Assembly: GCF_011397635.1 (NCBI RefSeq)
Contig: NC_064754.1
Coordinates: 29,864,543 to 29,928,542 of the forward strand
From: Epinephelus fuscoguttatus
Taxonomy: Eukaryota; Chordata; Actinopteri; Perciformes; Serranidae
DNA length: 64,000 bases
Direction of reading: 5' to 3'
Under the pieces are notes generated by a model. The model worked only from the letters and a program-made list of their open reading frames with translations. It was not told where the DNA came from and made no database searches. Positions 1-9,900 of the stretch are shown piece by piece. How positions within the stretch are numbered: the stretch's first letter is position 1; each line of letters begins with the position of its first letter. A program made the position numbers and the translations under genes.

Positions 1-1170
1 GCTTGGGTGGCACATGGAAAGGTCACTTATTCACACAGTCACAGTCACAGTGTTTAAAATTTATTGGTGACTTCACCCTGCTCCAAGCTTACCAATAATG
101 CCTGGCTTTTCCAAAAAGGTGGAATAGCTCAAAACAATTATAAAGTGCTCAGAACTTGTTTTTTAAAGTACTGTTAGTTATATTTGTCGCCACTACCCTG
201 TTAGCTGCACCGCCTCACCTGTCAATGCAGCCCAAGTCATGAGATAGTATCCATGCATGCACATATGATCCTTTGAGTCCGAAATATCAAAAGTGCTGAG
301 ATTTATTCCACAGAGGTGCAATGAAACTCCCTGCCACTTCTCAGATCTTTCACATCTGAATCCCTTACTCACAACAGAAATAGTACTGCAGTGCCTCTGA
401 CAGTAGGATGATTGGCACAACACTTGGGGCTCTCAGGAACATGATCCCCTAACTTTTTTTTGTTTGTGCAAATCTGACTAAACCTGGGATCTTGCAGTGA
501 TCTGCGGCGCACGGCAGTCGAGGCATGTGACTTGTTTATGTTAGGGTAGTCACCTTTCACTTGGACAGTAGCTGCTGAGAATGACAGCCTATAAATGGTG
601 GTTTAGGCTCTAATCAGTCAAAGCTGCAGTTTAACTGTGTAACCCTGTGACACCCGGTGCACATGTTCTATATAGTGAGGAGAGCATGTCCCCTGCAACC
701 CTCCACCCCCTGAAATCTAAACCTATGTAAGTCCATGATGCTTCTGTTTCTTCCACTGTAAAACAATCTGACACTATTGCAAAAACTATCATTGTCCAGT
801 TTTATACTGTAAATATCAGACTCACCAACTTTGATCCATCAGAGTAAAATAAAGTCTGCACGAATAGAAAGTTTGCCACTCTGTCGGGTGCGCGCATGGG
901 TACTCTTTCTCTCGTGTATAGTTATCAGCGGCAGCGCGCACTGCCTTCTCTCTGATCTGGTCCTTTGATCCATTTTGGTCACATCGGGAGTGACAGGGGA
1001 CTGAAGGACAGCAAACTAAACCACTACAGTAGCACATATTGGATGCTGGGTGAAGCAAAGCGCAAATCAGCCTCTGCGCCTTCATGGTTTAACCAAAAAA
1101 TATCCACATACCAAACGACGACAGGTATTTTAAGTGATAGTGACAAATGCAGTTCAGCACACTGACTTAC
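1..1170 (-). other. NOTUM intron 1 (partial)
   Basis: The stretch follows the exon 1 donor on the minus strand. I found no block matching the next NOTUM exon (the expected YYLKES-like sequence), so exon 2 must lie beyond the left edge. Two CTTTGATC sequences, each fitting the TCF/LEF consensus CTTTGWWS, occur at 829-836 and 963-970. Otherwise it is unremarkable unique-looking DNA. Confidence 0.6.
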
Positions 1171-1547
1171 CCTGCTGCTGACCCGTCATTGCAAGTCACA
1201 GATACATTGTTCAAAAAGTGCAGCTTCATGTCTTGATCCAGCTTCTGCGCAGAGCACGGGTACAGAGACTGCGCCAAGTTCTTTATCTGTACCATGAAGT
1301 TGTCCATGTTGCCCTCCACGGCTGTAAAGTCTAACGGAAAGCTCTCTGTTCCTTCCACACGCTCCCTCTGTGCCGGAGTTTGCTGCTGTTGTTGTTGTTG
1401 TTGCTGCTGCACCCGCCGACTTTGCGCCCGACCGCCGTGTACTCTCCGCGCCTCCACCGGTGCGCTCATGTGGATGAAGAGGAGCAGCAGGCAGGAGCGC
1501 ACCGCGGACACACCGGACCAGCTTCTCACCACACCACGGCTCTGCAT
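1171..1547 (-). CDS. notum: NOTUM (palmitoleoyl-protein carboxylesterase), first coding exon only
   Basis: NOTUM is a secreted enzyme that removes the palmitoleate from Wnt proteins and so switches off Wnt signalling. This exon reads from an ATG at 1545-1547 down to a GTAAGT donor (exon end 1171) and gives about 126 residues. A hydrophobic signal peptide lies near residues 18-27 (SCLLLLFIHM), followed by a basic linker, ten glutamines, then the conserved NOTUM block FPLDFTAVEGNMDNFM and LAQSLYPCSAQKL, an N-glycosylation sequon (NVS), and VTCNDGSAAG at the splice junction. The catalytic Ser, Asp and His lie in later exons outside the window to the left. The gene is divergent from ASPSCR1. The polyglutamine tract is not something I recall in human NOTUM. 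The family call is very strong; which teleost paralogue (notum1a, 1b or 2) cannot be told here. Confidence 0.93.
1380..1409 (-). repeat. CAG/CAA tract coding polyglutamine in NOTUM
   Basis: Ten consecutive glutamine codons on the minus strand, in the order CAG2-CAA5-CAG2-CAA1. The tract sits between the signal peptide and the conserved catalytic domain, in a stretch that is variable and basic. The mixed codons should make it less slippage-prone than pure CAG, but it remains a candidate length polymorphism in a secreted protein. Confidence 0.9.
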
Positions 1548-2400
1548 GTCTAACTGTTACTGGAATACGTCTCTTAAATATGTGCAGGGGACTTCACAAA
1601 AAAACACAACATATCCTAAGAGTCGTTGGAAAAGTCAAAAGTTCTTTGAAAACGCGCGGACACTTCTGGGACGTTTTCGCTCTTTAAAGGTGCGCAGAAT
1701 GAACGCAGGTTATGGGTCTCCATGGTGTCTTGAGAGATAGAGAGCTGGTTTAAAATTCACACCAAATGCACGTGCAGCCCCCTTATCATTTTAATCCTAA
1801 AGTCGCGAGGAGCCAGTAAAAGCGTCATTACGCGCGTGGAAGTCCCTGAATTCAGCCGCTCAGCACAGTTACACTGTCGACCTGTTGACTCTTGGTTCAG
1901 GTCCTCGTGAGCTGCGGACGAAGTGGAATTTTATTTGAAGTCGCCCCCCCTCGCCCCCCTTCCTCCTGCTCCCTGCCCCGTGCTTCTCACTCCCGCGGGC
2001 CAATCGTTATTATCGTTGGCTGATGCTCCTCGCGGGGCTTCGGTCTCACACCAAGAGCGCGCGTATGCCTGGCACGCCCCCTCAGTCGGTTCACTCATAC
2101 ACTCGGTCTCTTTGATGTTGTGTCATCGTATGACCACGCTGCCTTTGAAGTGTTAGTGATTGAATATGGTGTGTGAGGGAGAAGCGCAGTCGGACAGACT
2201 GCGGAGGGTCTCACCATGCCGCCAGGGGCCAATACAAACAAGTCTCCAGTGATACACATGTTCTGTGGCTTTAGTTAAAATGTGAAACCCGAATTTTGCT
2301 GTTGTTTGTGGCCGATGGAGATGATCTTGTATATGTGAGTCAGTTCTGGAGTGGTTAGGACATTTATAGAGGAGATCAGGTCCCCGAGGGCTTTAAATCA
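1548..2400 (-). promoter_or_regulatory. NOTUM 5' flank, GC-rich promoter region
   Basis: This segment lies immediately upstream of the NOTUM start codon. It is relatively rich in GC and CpG around 1800-2090, in contrast to the AT-rich DNA further right. No clear single TATA box at a usable distance was found; an AT-rich ATATTTAAG-like sequence lies near 1572-1581, probably too close to the ATG. The transcription start cannot be fixed from sequence. Confidence 0.5.
2110..2150. promoter_or_regulatory. Paired TCF/LEF-type sites upstream of NOTUM
   Basis: CTTTGATG at 2110-2117 and CTTTGAAG at 2143-2150 both fit the TCF/LEF core CTTTGWWS. They are 33 bp apart and about 560-600 bp upstream of the NOTUM ATG. 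NOTUM is an established Wnt feedback target in vertebrates, so such sites are expected. Weaker matches (CTTTGAA followed by a non-consensus base) lie near 1643 and 2420. Function is inferred from sequence only. Confidence 0.5.
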
Positions 2401-2483
2401 TAACTATGATCCGTATTTCCTTTGAATTTCATTTATATAGATTTCTGAACAGGCCTAGGGGCACAGGCCCGGGGGCAAAACAA

Positions 2484-3115
2484 TCACAAAGAGACACAAA
2501 AAGTCCAAAAGAGACACAAAATGAACTCAAAGAAACACAAAATAACTACAAAAGGCACAAAACAATCACTAAGAGACACAAAAAGACCAAAAAAAGACAC
2601 ATGCAAACGACACAAATGGTAAAACAACCACAAAGAAACACAAAAAGTCCAGAAGAGACACAAAATGACTACAAAGAGATGCAAAGGAACTGCAAAGAGA
2701 CACATAATAACTACAAAAGGGGCAAAACAACCACAAAGAAACACAAAAAATCCAAAACAGAAACAAAATGAACTCAATGAAACACACAGTAACTACCAAA
2801 GGGGGCAAAACATCCACAGAGAGACACAAAATGACCACAAAGAGGGGCAAAAAAATCACAAAGAAACACAAAAAGTCCAAAAGAGACACAAAAAGAACTC
2901 AAAGAAACACAAAATAACTACAAAAAATGGACAAAACAAACCACTAAGTGACACAAAAAGACCAGAAAAGACACAAGAAAAACTACAAAAAAGGACAAAA
3001 CAACCAAAAAGACAAAAAATAAATATAAATAATAAATTACTTCAAAGAGACACAAAAAATACAAAATGGTGCAAAACAACCAAAAAGAGACACAACATGA
3101 CTAAAGATGAGGCAA
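2484..3115. repeat. Degenerate A-rich tandem satellite (CACAAAGAGACACAAAA-like)
   Basis: More than 600 bp of imperfect tandem repeats built from short modules such as ACAACCACAAAGARACACAAA, separated by variants. The elementary period looks like roughly 21 bp, with longer-range repetition of groups of modules. The strand is strongly A/C-rich, so several frames stay open on both strands; the resulting lysine/threonine- or phenylalanine/valine-rich ORFs have no gene-like features and are artefacts. Confidence 0.85.
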
Positions 3116-3121
3116 AATCAC

Positions 3122-3730
3122 CACCAAGTCTGTAGCCTCTTTTACACTGCCAGATTTTCGGCGAATGTTGGGCTGTTTTGCCGGCAAACTGCGAGCGTTT
3201 AGACACACAGAGCCGGATTGGTGAGTTGATCTGAGGTGCCCAGTTTTCCACCTCTTAGGGTAGTCATACTGGCGGAACCCTTTTAGTTTAAAAAGACCGA
3301 GGCGGCCTTCCACAACGGGAGGGACCGTTGAAGACTTGTGGGAGGAGGTGTTGATGACGCCTTATGTGCGACCCACTGGCAGTGGATGAACAGAAAACAG
3401 CTGATAGCAGGAATTAGCGAGCAGCTAGTAGAAGGAGAGAAACGCAAACCTGACAGACACTGTAAAGATGAGCAACTGAGGAGACAAGGAATTGTGTGCC
3501 CTCCTTGTCCCCACAAACGAAGAGGCCATTAACTGCCAATTGACAGGAACGTTGAAGAACGGGCGACTTACGAGAGAACTGCTGAAGGACTGACGAGCCG
3601 CGGCTTCCCCCCCATGTCACTGGTTACGTCACATGCTGAGCTACACATTTTGTTACTTGCTGATGCCCCCCATTGCCCCGAAAAAGGCGCATTCTGTATA
3701 AACAAAAGTAAGTAGCCGTCATTTTGCCGT
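3122..3730. other. Unclassified repeat-like segment
   Basis: The segment begins with an abrupt composition change out of the satellite and contains GC-richer sequence ('gcctcttttacactgccag' region) that resembles the ends of non-autonomous teleost DNA transposons. Short ORFs occur on both strands but none matches a family I recognise. No matching inverted end or target duplication was identified, so classification is left open. Confidence 0.3.
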
Positions 3731-5480
3731 ACTCCCCAATTTTGTTTTTGTACTGCCAATGCTGAAAGAAGACTGATTGGGCTTTCTTGCAAATTTGCAC
3801 AATTCCTGTTAAAAAAGGGATTGTGAGTGTGTCTCCAGTCCTGTGAAGGAGAGGTGGTGGGGCCTTTTGCATGTTTGTGCCCAGGTCCCCATTGTCTCAT
3901 AATCTGCCCATGTTCATTTCACCAGCTGTTACACACATGCATTTAACAAACAATAATACAAAAAATAACTATTATGAATGAGTTGAATAAAAGATTTTTT
4001 TGTGTGTGTTTAGCCCACTGAGCGTTCAGAGCAGTTCATCAAACTGCCAGCTGTGAATGCCATGAATCATAGCTTTCACTCCAAAAATGAATTCTGAAGG
4101 CTGGCCCTGGCTTCAGTGGTTTCCTTTCTCCAGCTACCATTCACCACTTAGCCAGTAGTGAAGCCTTTCCTCACAGTAACAATGTAAATGACTCATTTGC
4201 GTTGGTAATGTGAGGAAAGGCTTTTCTGGTCTCAACTCAAGGTGGCTGAGGCATCTCAATACTTGAAATGTGCTCACAGCAGTTTGTTAAAATATTTCCA
4301 GCTTCTACTTTTCTTTACCTCACCCTTATCCAAAGCAGTTTGTTTACTCATAGTCCCTTTAAAATCCATCCCAATTGCAACACATCGTGTGCTGATTCCA
4401 GTCACAAAAGCTGTCCGTTTGTTTCCTTCCAGTGAAACTGTTAAAACCAGTATTAAAACCAGGCCCAGCATCCATCTTAAAGTTTGACGTTCAGCAACAC
4501 ACTGTCATTAAAGTTTTGTTTTCAGACTTTGGTAGCTTTGAGGGTTTTACAAGAGGGGAAATCCTGTTTTTAACAAGTGGATTTGTTTGCCATTCATTAA
4601 TCAGTGATAAAAGACTTTTCATGGTGAAAATGTTGTGTGAGGACACAGATGCCTTCATGTGCATTTGCACTCCATCCAGGCAGTTTTGAAGTTTCTTGCC
4701 TGCTGTGCGAGGAAGGAAACTGATTGTTTGTTTGTTTATTCAGACGGTGGCAATTTCCCCTCAGAACTGAGAACTGTATTCACCTCTCCCTCTCTCTGTT
4801 TTCCAGGTGGACTCTGACTCTAAATGTTGCTGAAGTGGTCAGTCAGTCAGTTGCATGCCGTCTGAAGCTCTGACCTCGCACCTCTCCAGCTGTTGGCACC
4901 ACGTGTCGTGTTGTCTGTCCGGTCTGATTCCAGCTTTGATCCAATTTGATTCTTGCTGGGAGAAAATGGCCTTGATTCTCTTCATGTCAGTACGGGTCGT
5001 CTGTCAAATTGCACATGGTATATACTGTGTGTATGCAGTCGTCCATATGGGGAACAGATTGGATGTGTAGTTGCCAGTTTACAGACAGCATCTATCTTCT
5101 TCTGTTATAGGGGCCACTGCAGTTAAAGTGGGCTTGTTTGTCCAAACTGATAGTCTGGAAGTTAGTTGATTCTGTTTTGTGATTTATTTTTTTTAATTGG
5201 ATAATGATTTTAATTTTGTTTTGTTTACAGATTGGGAGCTTTATTTGAGATTTAACCAATTTACAAAATGTCAGCATTCATTTGTTTAACGGATACAGAA
5301 TCACTTGTTTTAACATTTCAGACTCAAAAAGGACTTTTATTTTCAAAATAAAATAAAATGGATGTGCAGGCATATTTATGAGACTAACTCTGTTTTTACT
5401 AAAAAAAATGGAATGGAAGAAAGAAATTGATTTAACTTCATGAGATTTATTGACATTTTTAATAAAATTCAAAAATTTGG
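3731..5480. other. Intergenic, no gene or clear element seen
   Basis: Moderately AT-rich unique-looking DNA between the satellite block and the pentanucleotide repeat. I examined both strands for splice-flanked conserved blocks and found none. Short open frames here have no recognisable domains. Confidence 0.5.
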
Positions 5481-5497
5481 ATAGCTATTGTAGATTT

Positions 5498-5785
5498 AGA
5501 TAGATATGATATGATATGATATGATATGATATGATATGATATGATGCAATACGATAAGATTCGGTATGATGCGGTACGATACAATATGATATGATACAAT
5601 ACAATAGGATGTTTTCGTATCGTACAATACGATAGGATAGGATAGGATAGAATAGGATACATTGCATTACATTACAATACGATACAATACGATGTGATAC
5701 GATACAATGTGATACGATACGATGTGATGCGATATGAGCCGATGTGATACGATGCTTTGCAATATGATACGATGTAATACAATAT
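5498..5785. repeat. GATAT/GATAC pentanucleotide satellite
   Basis: About 290 bp of 5-bp units. It starts with nearly pure GATAT repeats around 5508-5545 and then grades into GATAC, GATGC and GATAG variants toward 5785. The minus strand reads as open ISYHIISYHI-type frames purely because the unit lacks stops in some phases; these are not genes. Confidence 0.9.
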
Positions 5786-6006
5786 ACTTTCTTGTCCCTC
5801 TGGGGAAATTTGTTTTAGACTCAGGAGCTTCACAAGTATTGATGCCTAACAATAATAGTCCCAAGGAAATGAAAAGCATTCACCATATAAAAAACAAACA
5901 TACTACAGTATTGCACATCAGCCAGTCATGTTTTGCACATAACAGAGCACCATAAGCAAAACACAACATCATTTAAAATGTTGCTTGATTACATAAGAGA
6001 TAACTA

Positions 6007-6028
6007 AAAAAAAAAAAAAAAAAAAAAA
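6007..6028. repeat. Poly(A) tract
   Basis: An uninterrupted run of about 22 adenines, possibly the tail of an old retroposed insert. No target duplication was identified around it. Confidence 0.8.
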
Positions 6029-6109
6029 CCATAAAAAGACACTACTTCCTGTACACAGGCACTTCACACTGCCTTTTCAACCGCCTTTATGTTTTCATGC
6101 AGGTGTAAG

Positions 6110-6300
6110 ACATTGCCTCGTGATGTTTTGATGATTATGGTGGAGCCCCCTGTCTAACAATTTGCTCCAAATTCTCCCATGGTCAACTGGGTTGAGATCT
6201 GGTGAGTGCAAAAGACACATCATATGAATTACATATCTTTGATACTTATGAAACTATTTATTGACCCCTAGTGCTCTGTGGATGAAGGCTTGGACCTTTT
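6110..6300 (-). mobile_element. Tc1-type transposase remnant
   Basis: On the minus strand around 6180-6215 the sequence reads HSPDLNPVDHG, which resembles the SPDLNPIE motif around the last catalytic residues of Tc1-family transposases; the glutamate position is Asp here. The surrounding DNA resembles a second copy at 9590-9880. Both copies are too short and broken to encode a transposase. Confidence 0.55.
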
Positions 6301-6955
6301 TCATGACAGATGTTTTGACTTGTTACAGTAGGAAAAGCACAGGTGTAATTAGTATCATTAACAAATGGTTCAACTCCATTTACATTTCCCAGTAAGCAAG
6401 CCAGCATGCACACCAACAGAGCTCCGAAACTGGATTTGAGCCACAATTTGGGTTTTTTGTATGCACACTTTTGCCTTCTCTAGTGTGTTAGAAAGGCCTG
6501 TCGTACCCTGCATTACCCCTGTGCTGTATGGATGCATCATATCCTTGAATGTAATACATCAAAACCCACACTGATACAAAAACAGTCGATCACTTATCAT
6601 TGTCGTCATGCTATTAAAATTAGTATCATCTACATGCATGTCTTATGTAAATTTTATTTCATTTGAAATATTTTTTCAGAATCAGCTGTCATAAGTAGCC
6701 TATTGTTTTTTTTGTAGCCAGTTTTAACATCATGTCTGTGGCTGTTAAAATAATCATGACATTCTTTCATATTTTCCATACTCAAAAAGAAAAACTGTGA
6801 TTTTTATTTATTTATTTATTTTTATTCTTTAAATTTCAGCGATGTGAGCACCAAAAATCCCACTCACTTCCCTTAAAAAAAAGCTCTTTAAGTGGGTAAA
6901 TGGACATTTTAAACCTAATTTCATGTATGTCAATAAAGTTTTATTCAAACAAACA
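6301..6955. other. Spacer upstream of ASPSCR1
   Basis: AT-rich DNA with a short TTTA run near 6806-6825 and an AATAAA near 6930. I see no coding exon. The last few tens of bases form the ASPSCR1 proximal promoter. Confidence 0.5.
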
Positions 6956-6969
6956 CCGTGACGTCACGG
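6956..6969. promoter_or_regulatory. Palindromic CRE (TGACGTCA) at the ASPSCR1 start
   Basis: A perfect 14-bp palindrome CCGTGACGTCACGG, containing the consensus CREB/ATF site TGACGTCA at 6959-6966. It ends 6 bp before the ASPSCR1 ATG at 6976. A CRE this close to the start codon implies either a very short 5' UTR or a site inside the first exon. Binding by CREB/ATF is inferred from the consensus. Confidence 0.65.
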
Positions 6970-6975
6970 CACACA

Positions 6976-9900
6976 ATGGCAGCCACTGGTACAGCTGTGA
7001 CGGTTCTCACTCCTAATGGGAGAAGACAGACAGTTAAGGTGTCTGCAAACACACCGTTATTACAGGTAACTTGTGTTTTTAAGGACATTTCATGTTTTCT
7101 GACCCGGAAGGGTCGTTTAATTTTGTTTCTTTGTGTCCAAACCGGAGCAAACTGTTTTCCTCCTGTTAGCTTGTTTGGCTAACAGCAGTTAGCCGGTGAC
7201 AGATCAGTTTCTGATTTCGTGCGGATGAAGTGAAATGATTTTGCTAATTAGGTGGCAGCTGTCTTACTCGGGTTATATTTGTCATCTTTAGGTGCTGGAG
7301 GATGTCTGCAAAAAGCATGGATTTAACCCCGACGACCACGGACTGAAGTGAGTATGAGTTGGTTGATGTAGCTCTCAAAGTGCTGACATCAAGGCTAAAT
7401 TAATGTTAGCTTTGAATTCCTGGCCTGTAACTTTATTAGCAGTTGAAGCCCTGAGCCCAGACCGCACTCAGATACAGCTCGACACACAATTAAACTGTAT
7501 GTGTGTACTTAATCGAGTCTGGGAAGTTAATTGTGACGTTAGTGAACAATATTGTGTGAACTGACATGGCTGCCATGGCTATTAAATCTGTTGTTAAATT
7601 GTTATTATAAGCAGCAGGGGTCATTCAGCTTAATTGCATTGGGACTTTGATGTTATTTTTTATATACGCATAATTGCATGGATGACATAAAACACAGGAT
7701 TTAATCTGTAAAGCTGCCTTCAGTTGGACAAATGTAAAAACAAGGTGACAGTTGTTACTTTAAATGCATTTAGGGATGATATTATTTTCTTGTCTTATTT
7801 GTAATGACAGGAGAAACCAGCAGCTCTAGACGACTGACATGTTGTCAGATTTATCCATGCTCTTTATTATTTTTATGATTACACAGGAAAGATTTGATTG
7901 TCTCCTCTTTATCAACTTGACAGGTTTCAGAGGAGTGCTGTTGACCTTACGCTACCATGGAGGTTTGCCAATTTGCCCAACAATGCCAAACTGGAAATGG
8001 TGACAAGTACAAGGAAACAGGCTGTAGCCGACAGCCAGGTTTGTTTAAATGAAGCGCAAATGTGTGTGTATGTGAGAGAGAGATGGAGACAGAGTGTGTG
8101 TTACACTGCTATTTAACAGCAGTGTTAAACTGTGGTTGCTTAAAGACACATAATAGCAGTCATCAGTGTGTGTCTGTAAGTGTGTAACTACAATATGCAA
8201 GGTCACATTATGGTGATCGTCTGCTGGTCAGCATCACCACTGCACTAGTATATAGTAGTAGCTTGATTCTCAGGTCTGGCTCAGTAACACAGAAAAATTT
8301 AAACTTCTCATAAATAGATATATTTAAACATGTGGAATGTACATTTCATATGTTTGTATTTCCAAAATTACAACATAAACAGAAACACAATAAATTGATC
8401 ATTGTTTTTGATATCTGGAATATCTTCAGTATTTTTCAGTTGTTTTGTATGATGTTCATGGTGTAGAAAATTTAAGTTATTGGCAGAGAATTCCCAGTCA
8501 GTGCATATCCCAACTCCACATGAATGCATTTACATATATACTAGGAATGAAACAGTTACCAGTTTCATGTGAAACCACAGTAAAAATCATTGCCCTTTTA
8601 AATTTCAGATCATTAAGGCTGCAGGAAACGAGGTAGTAGTGTGCTCGAGGACTGTCTTTATCATATGATACTCAAAAAAACCCCACAGGTGCTGTTGAAG
8701 AAACAGATCAGCACATAGGAAGAAAAAATTAACTTCAGGCACTCATGCGTGGAGCAGGAACAAATGCATTTGAATTAAGTTAAAAAGCCTTTTTTCCAAA
8801 CATGGCTGCTTTAATGTAACATTAAAACACAGACCGGTTATGACTCTAAGGTCTTCGTCAGGGTGCTGAAGGGTGGACAGGAGTCAAGCAAAACTTAAAG
8901 CTGTGTGTTATTACCATGCTACCATGCAACTCACAGTAAATACCATCTAGCATTAGAGTCCATCCTTCCAAGAAAACTAAGTCTGAAGTGCGTCGTGGTT
9001 TTGGTTTTTATAAGAGTGCTAATGGAAACTTGTCCGTAGAACTTGCAGAAAGAGAAGCGCTGGGAAAAAGGGCAACATTTAAAAAAAAATCCTTGTCTGA
9101 ATTCAACGCGACAATAGCGTGTATTAACGACAAATTAGTTTTATTGCGTTTGACAAGGTTTTTATATGTTAACATAATTTATTCTTGTCTCTGTGAGTAT
9201 GTTTATGCAAACAAAAAGTGCTGCAGATTTTATTGATGGTTTTCAATATAGAACATTTGAAATGATTTCAATCTGTGTATCAGCATGTTTTAACAATACC
9301 ATGCTAATAGTGATAATCATCATCATTTGGTCACTTTAATCGTAGTATGTAATTGTCATAGTGTTGCATCTCTAGTCATATAACCTTTGGCATCTGTGTA
9401 TGTAGGAACATTGGATGATACTGACTGGATCAAACATCAAAACATTTTAGAATCTAGAGTCTTTCGTTATTCATATGTTGATGTTTTTTTGTTTTTGAGC
9501 AATGATATTAAAATTATTATTAGTATTATTGTTAACGTAACTCAGGTAGGACAGTCAAATACACTCAAAATATTGTATTAGTTAACTGCAATGTAGCTTG
9601 GACCAACAAAGTGTCCCTGTGAGGTGTTGTTCCACCAGAACAGCTTCAGTGGTGCTTGCTGTAGACTCTTAAAGTCTGTGAACGCTACGGGGAGGATGAA
9701 CAGCATTCCTCCAAAAGATATTCCCTCATTTGGTGTTGTGATGATGATGGTGGTGATGGAGAGTGCTGTCTGAAGTGTTGGCGAAATCTCCTTGTGTTTT
9801 GGTGTTTTACATGGGTTGAGATCTGGTGAATGTGAAGGCCATAGCACATGATTCACATCATTTTTGCAAACCATTTTATCACAGTATGATGATTAGGGCT

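Noticed and set aside
2406..3135. Lys/Thr/Gln-rich ORFs on the plus strand and Phe/Val/Leu-rich ORFs on the minus strand
   Set aside because: Both are translations of the A-rich tandem satellite.
5459..5879. ISYHIISYHI-type minus-strand ORFs
   Set aside because: Translation of the GATAT/GATAC pentanucleotide repeat.
6958..6978. Alternative upstream GTG start for ASPSCR1
   Set aside because: The ATG at 6976 gives the family's MAA...VTVL start; the upstream codon lies inside the CRE palindrome and non-ATG initiation is not needed.
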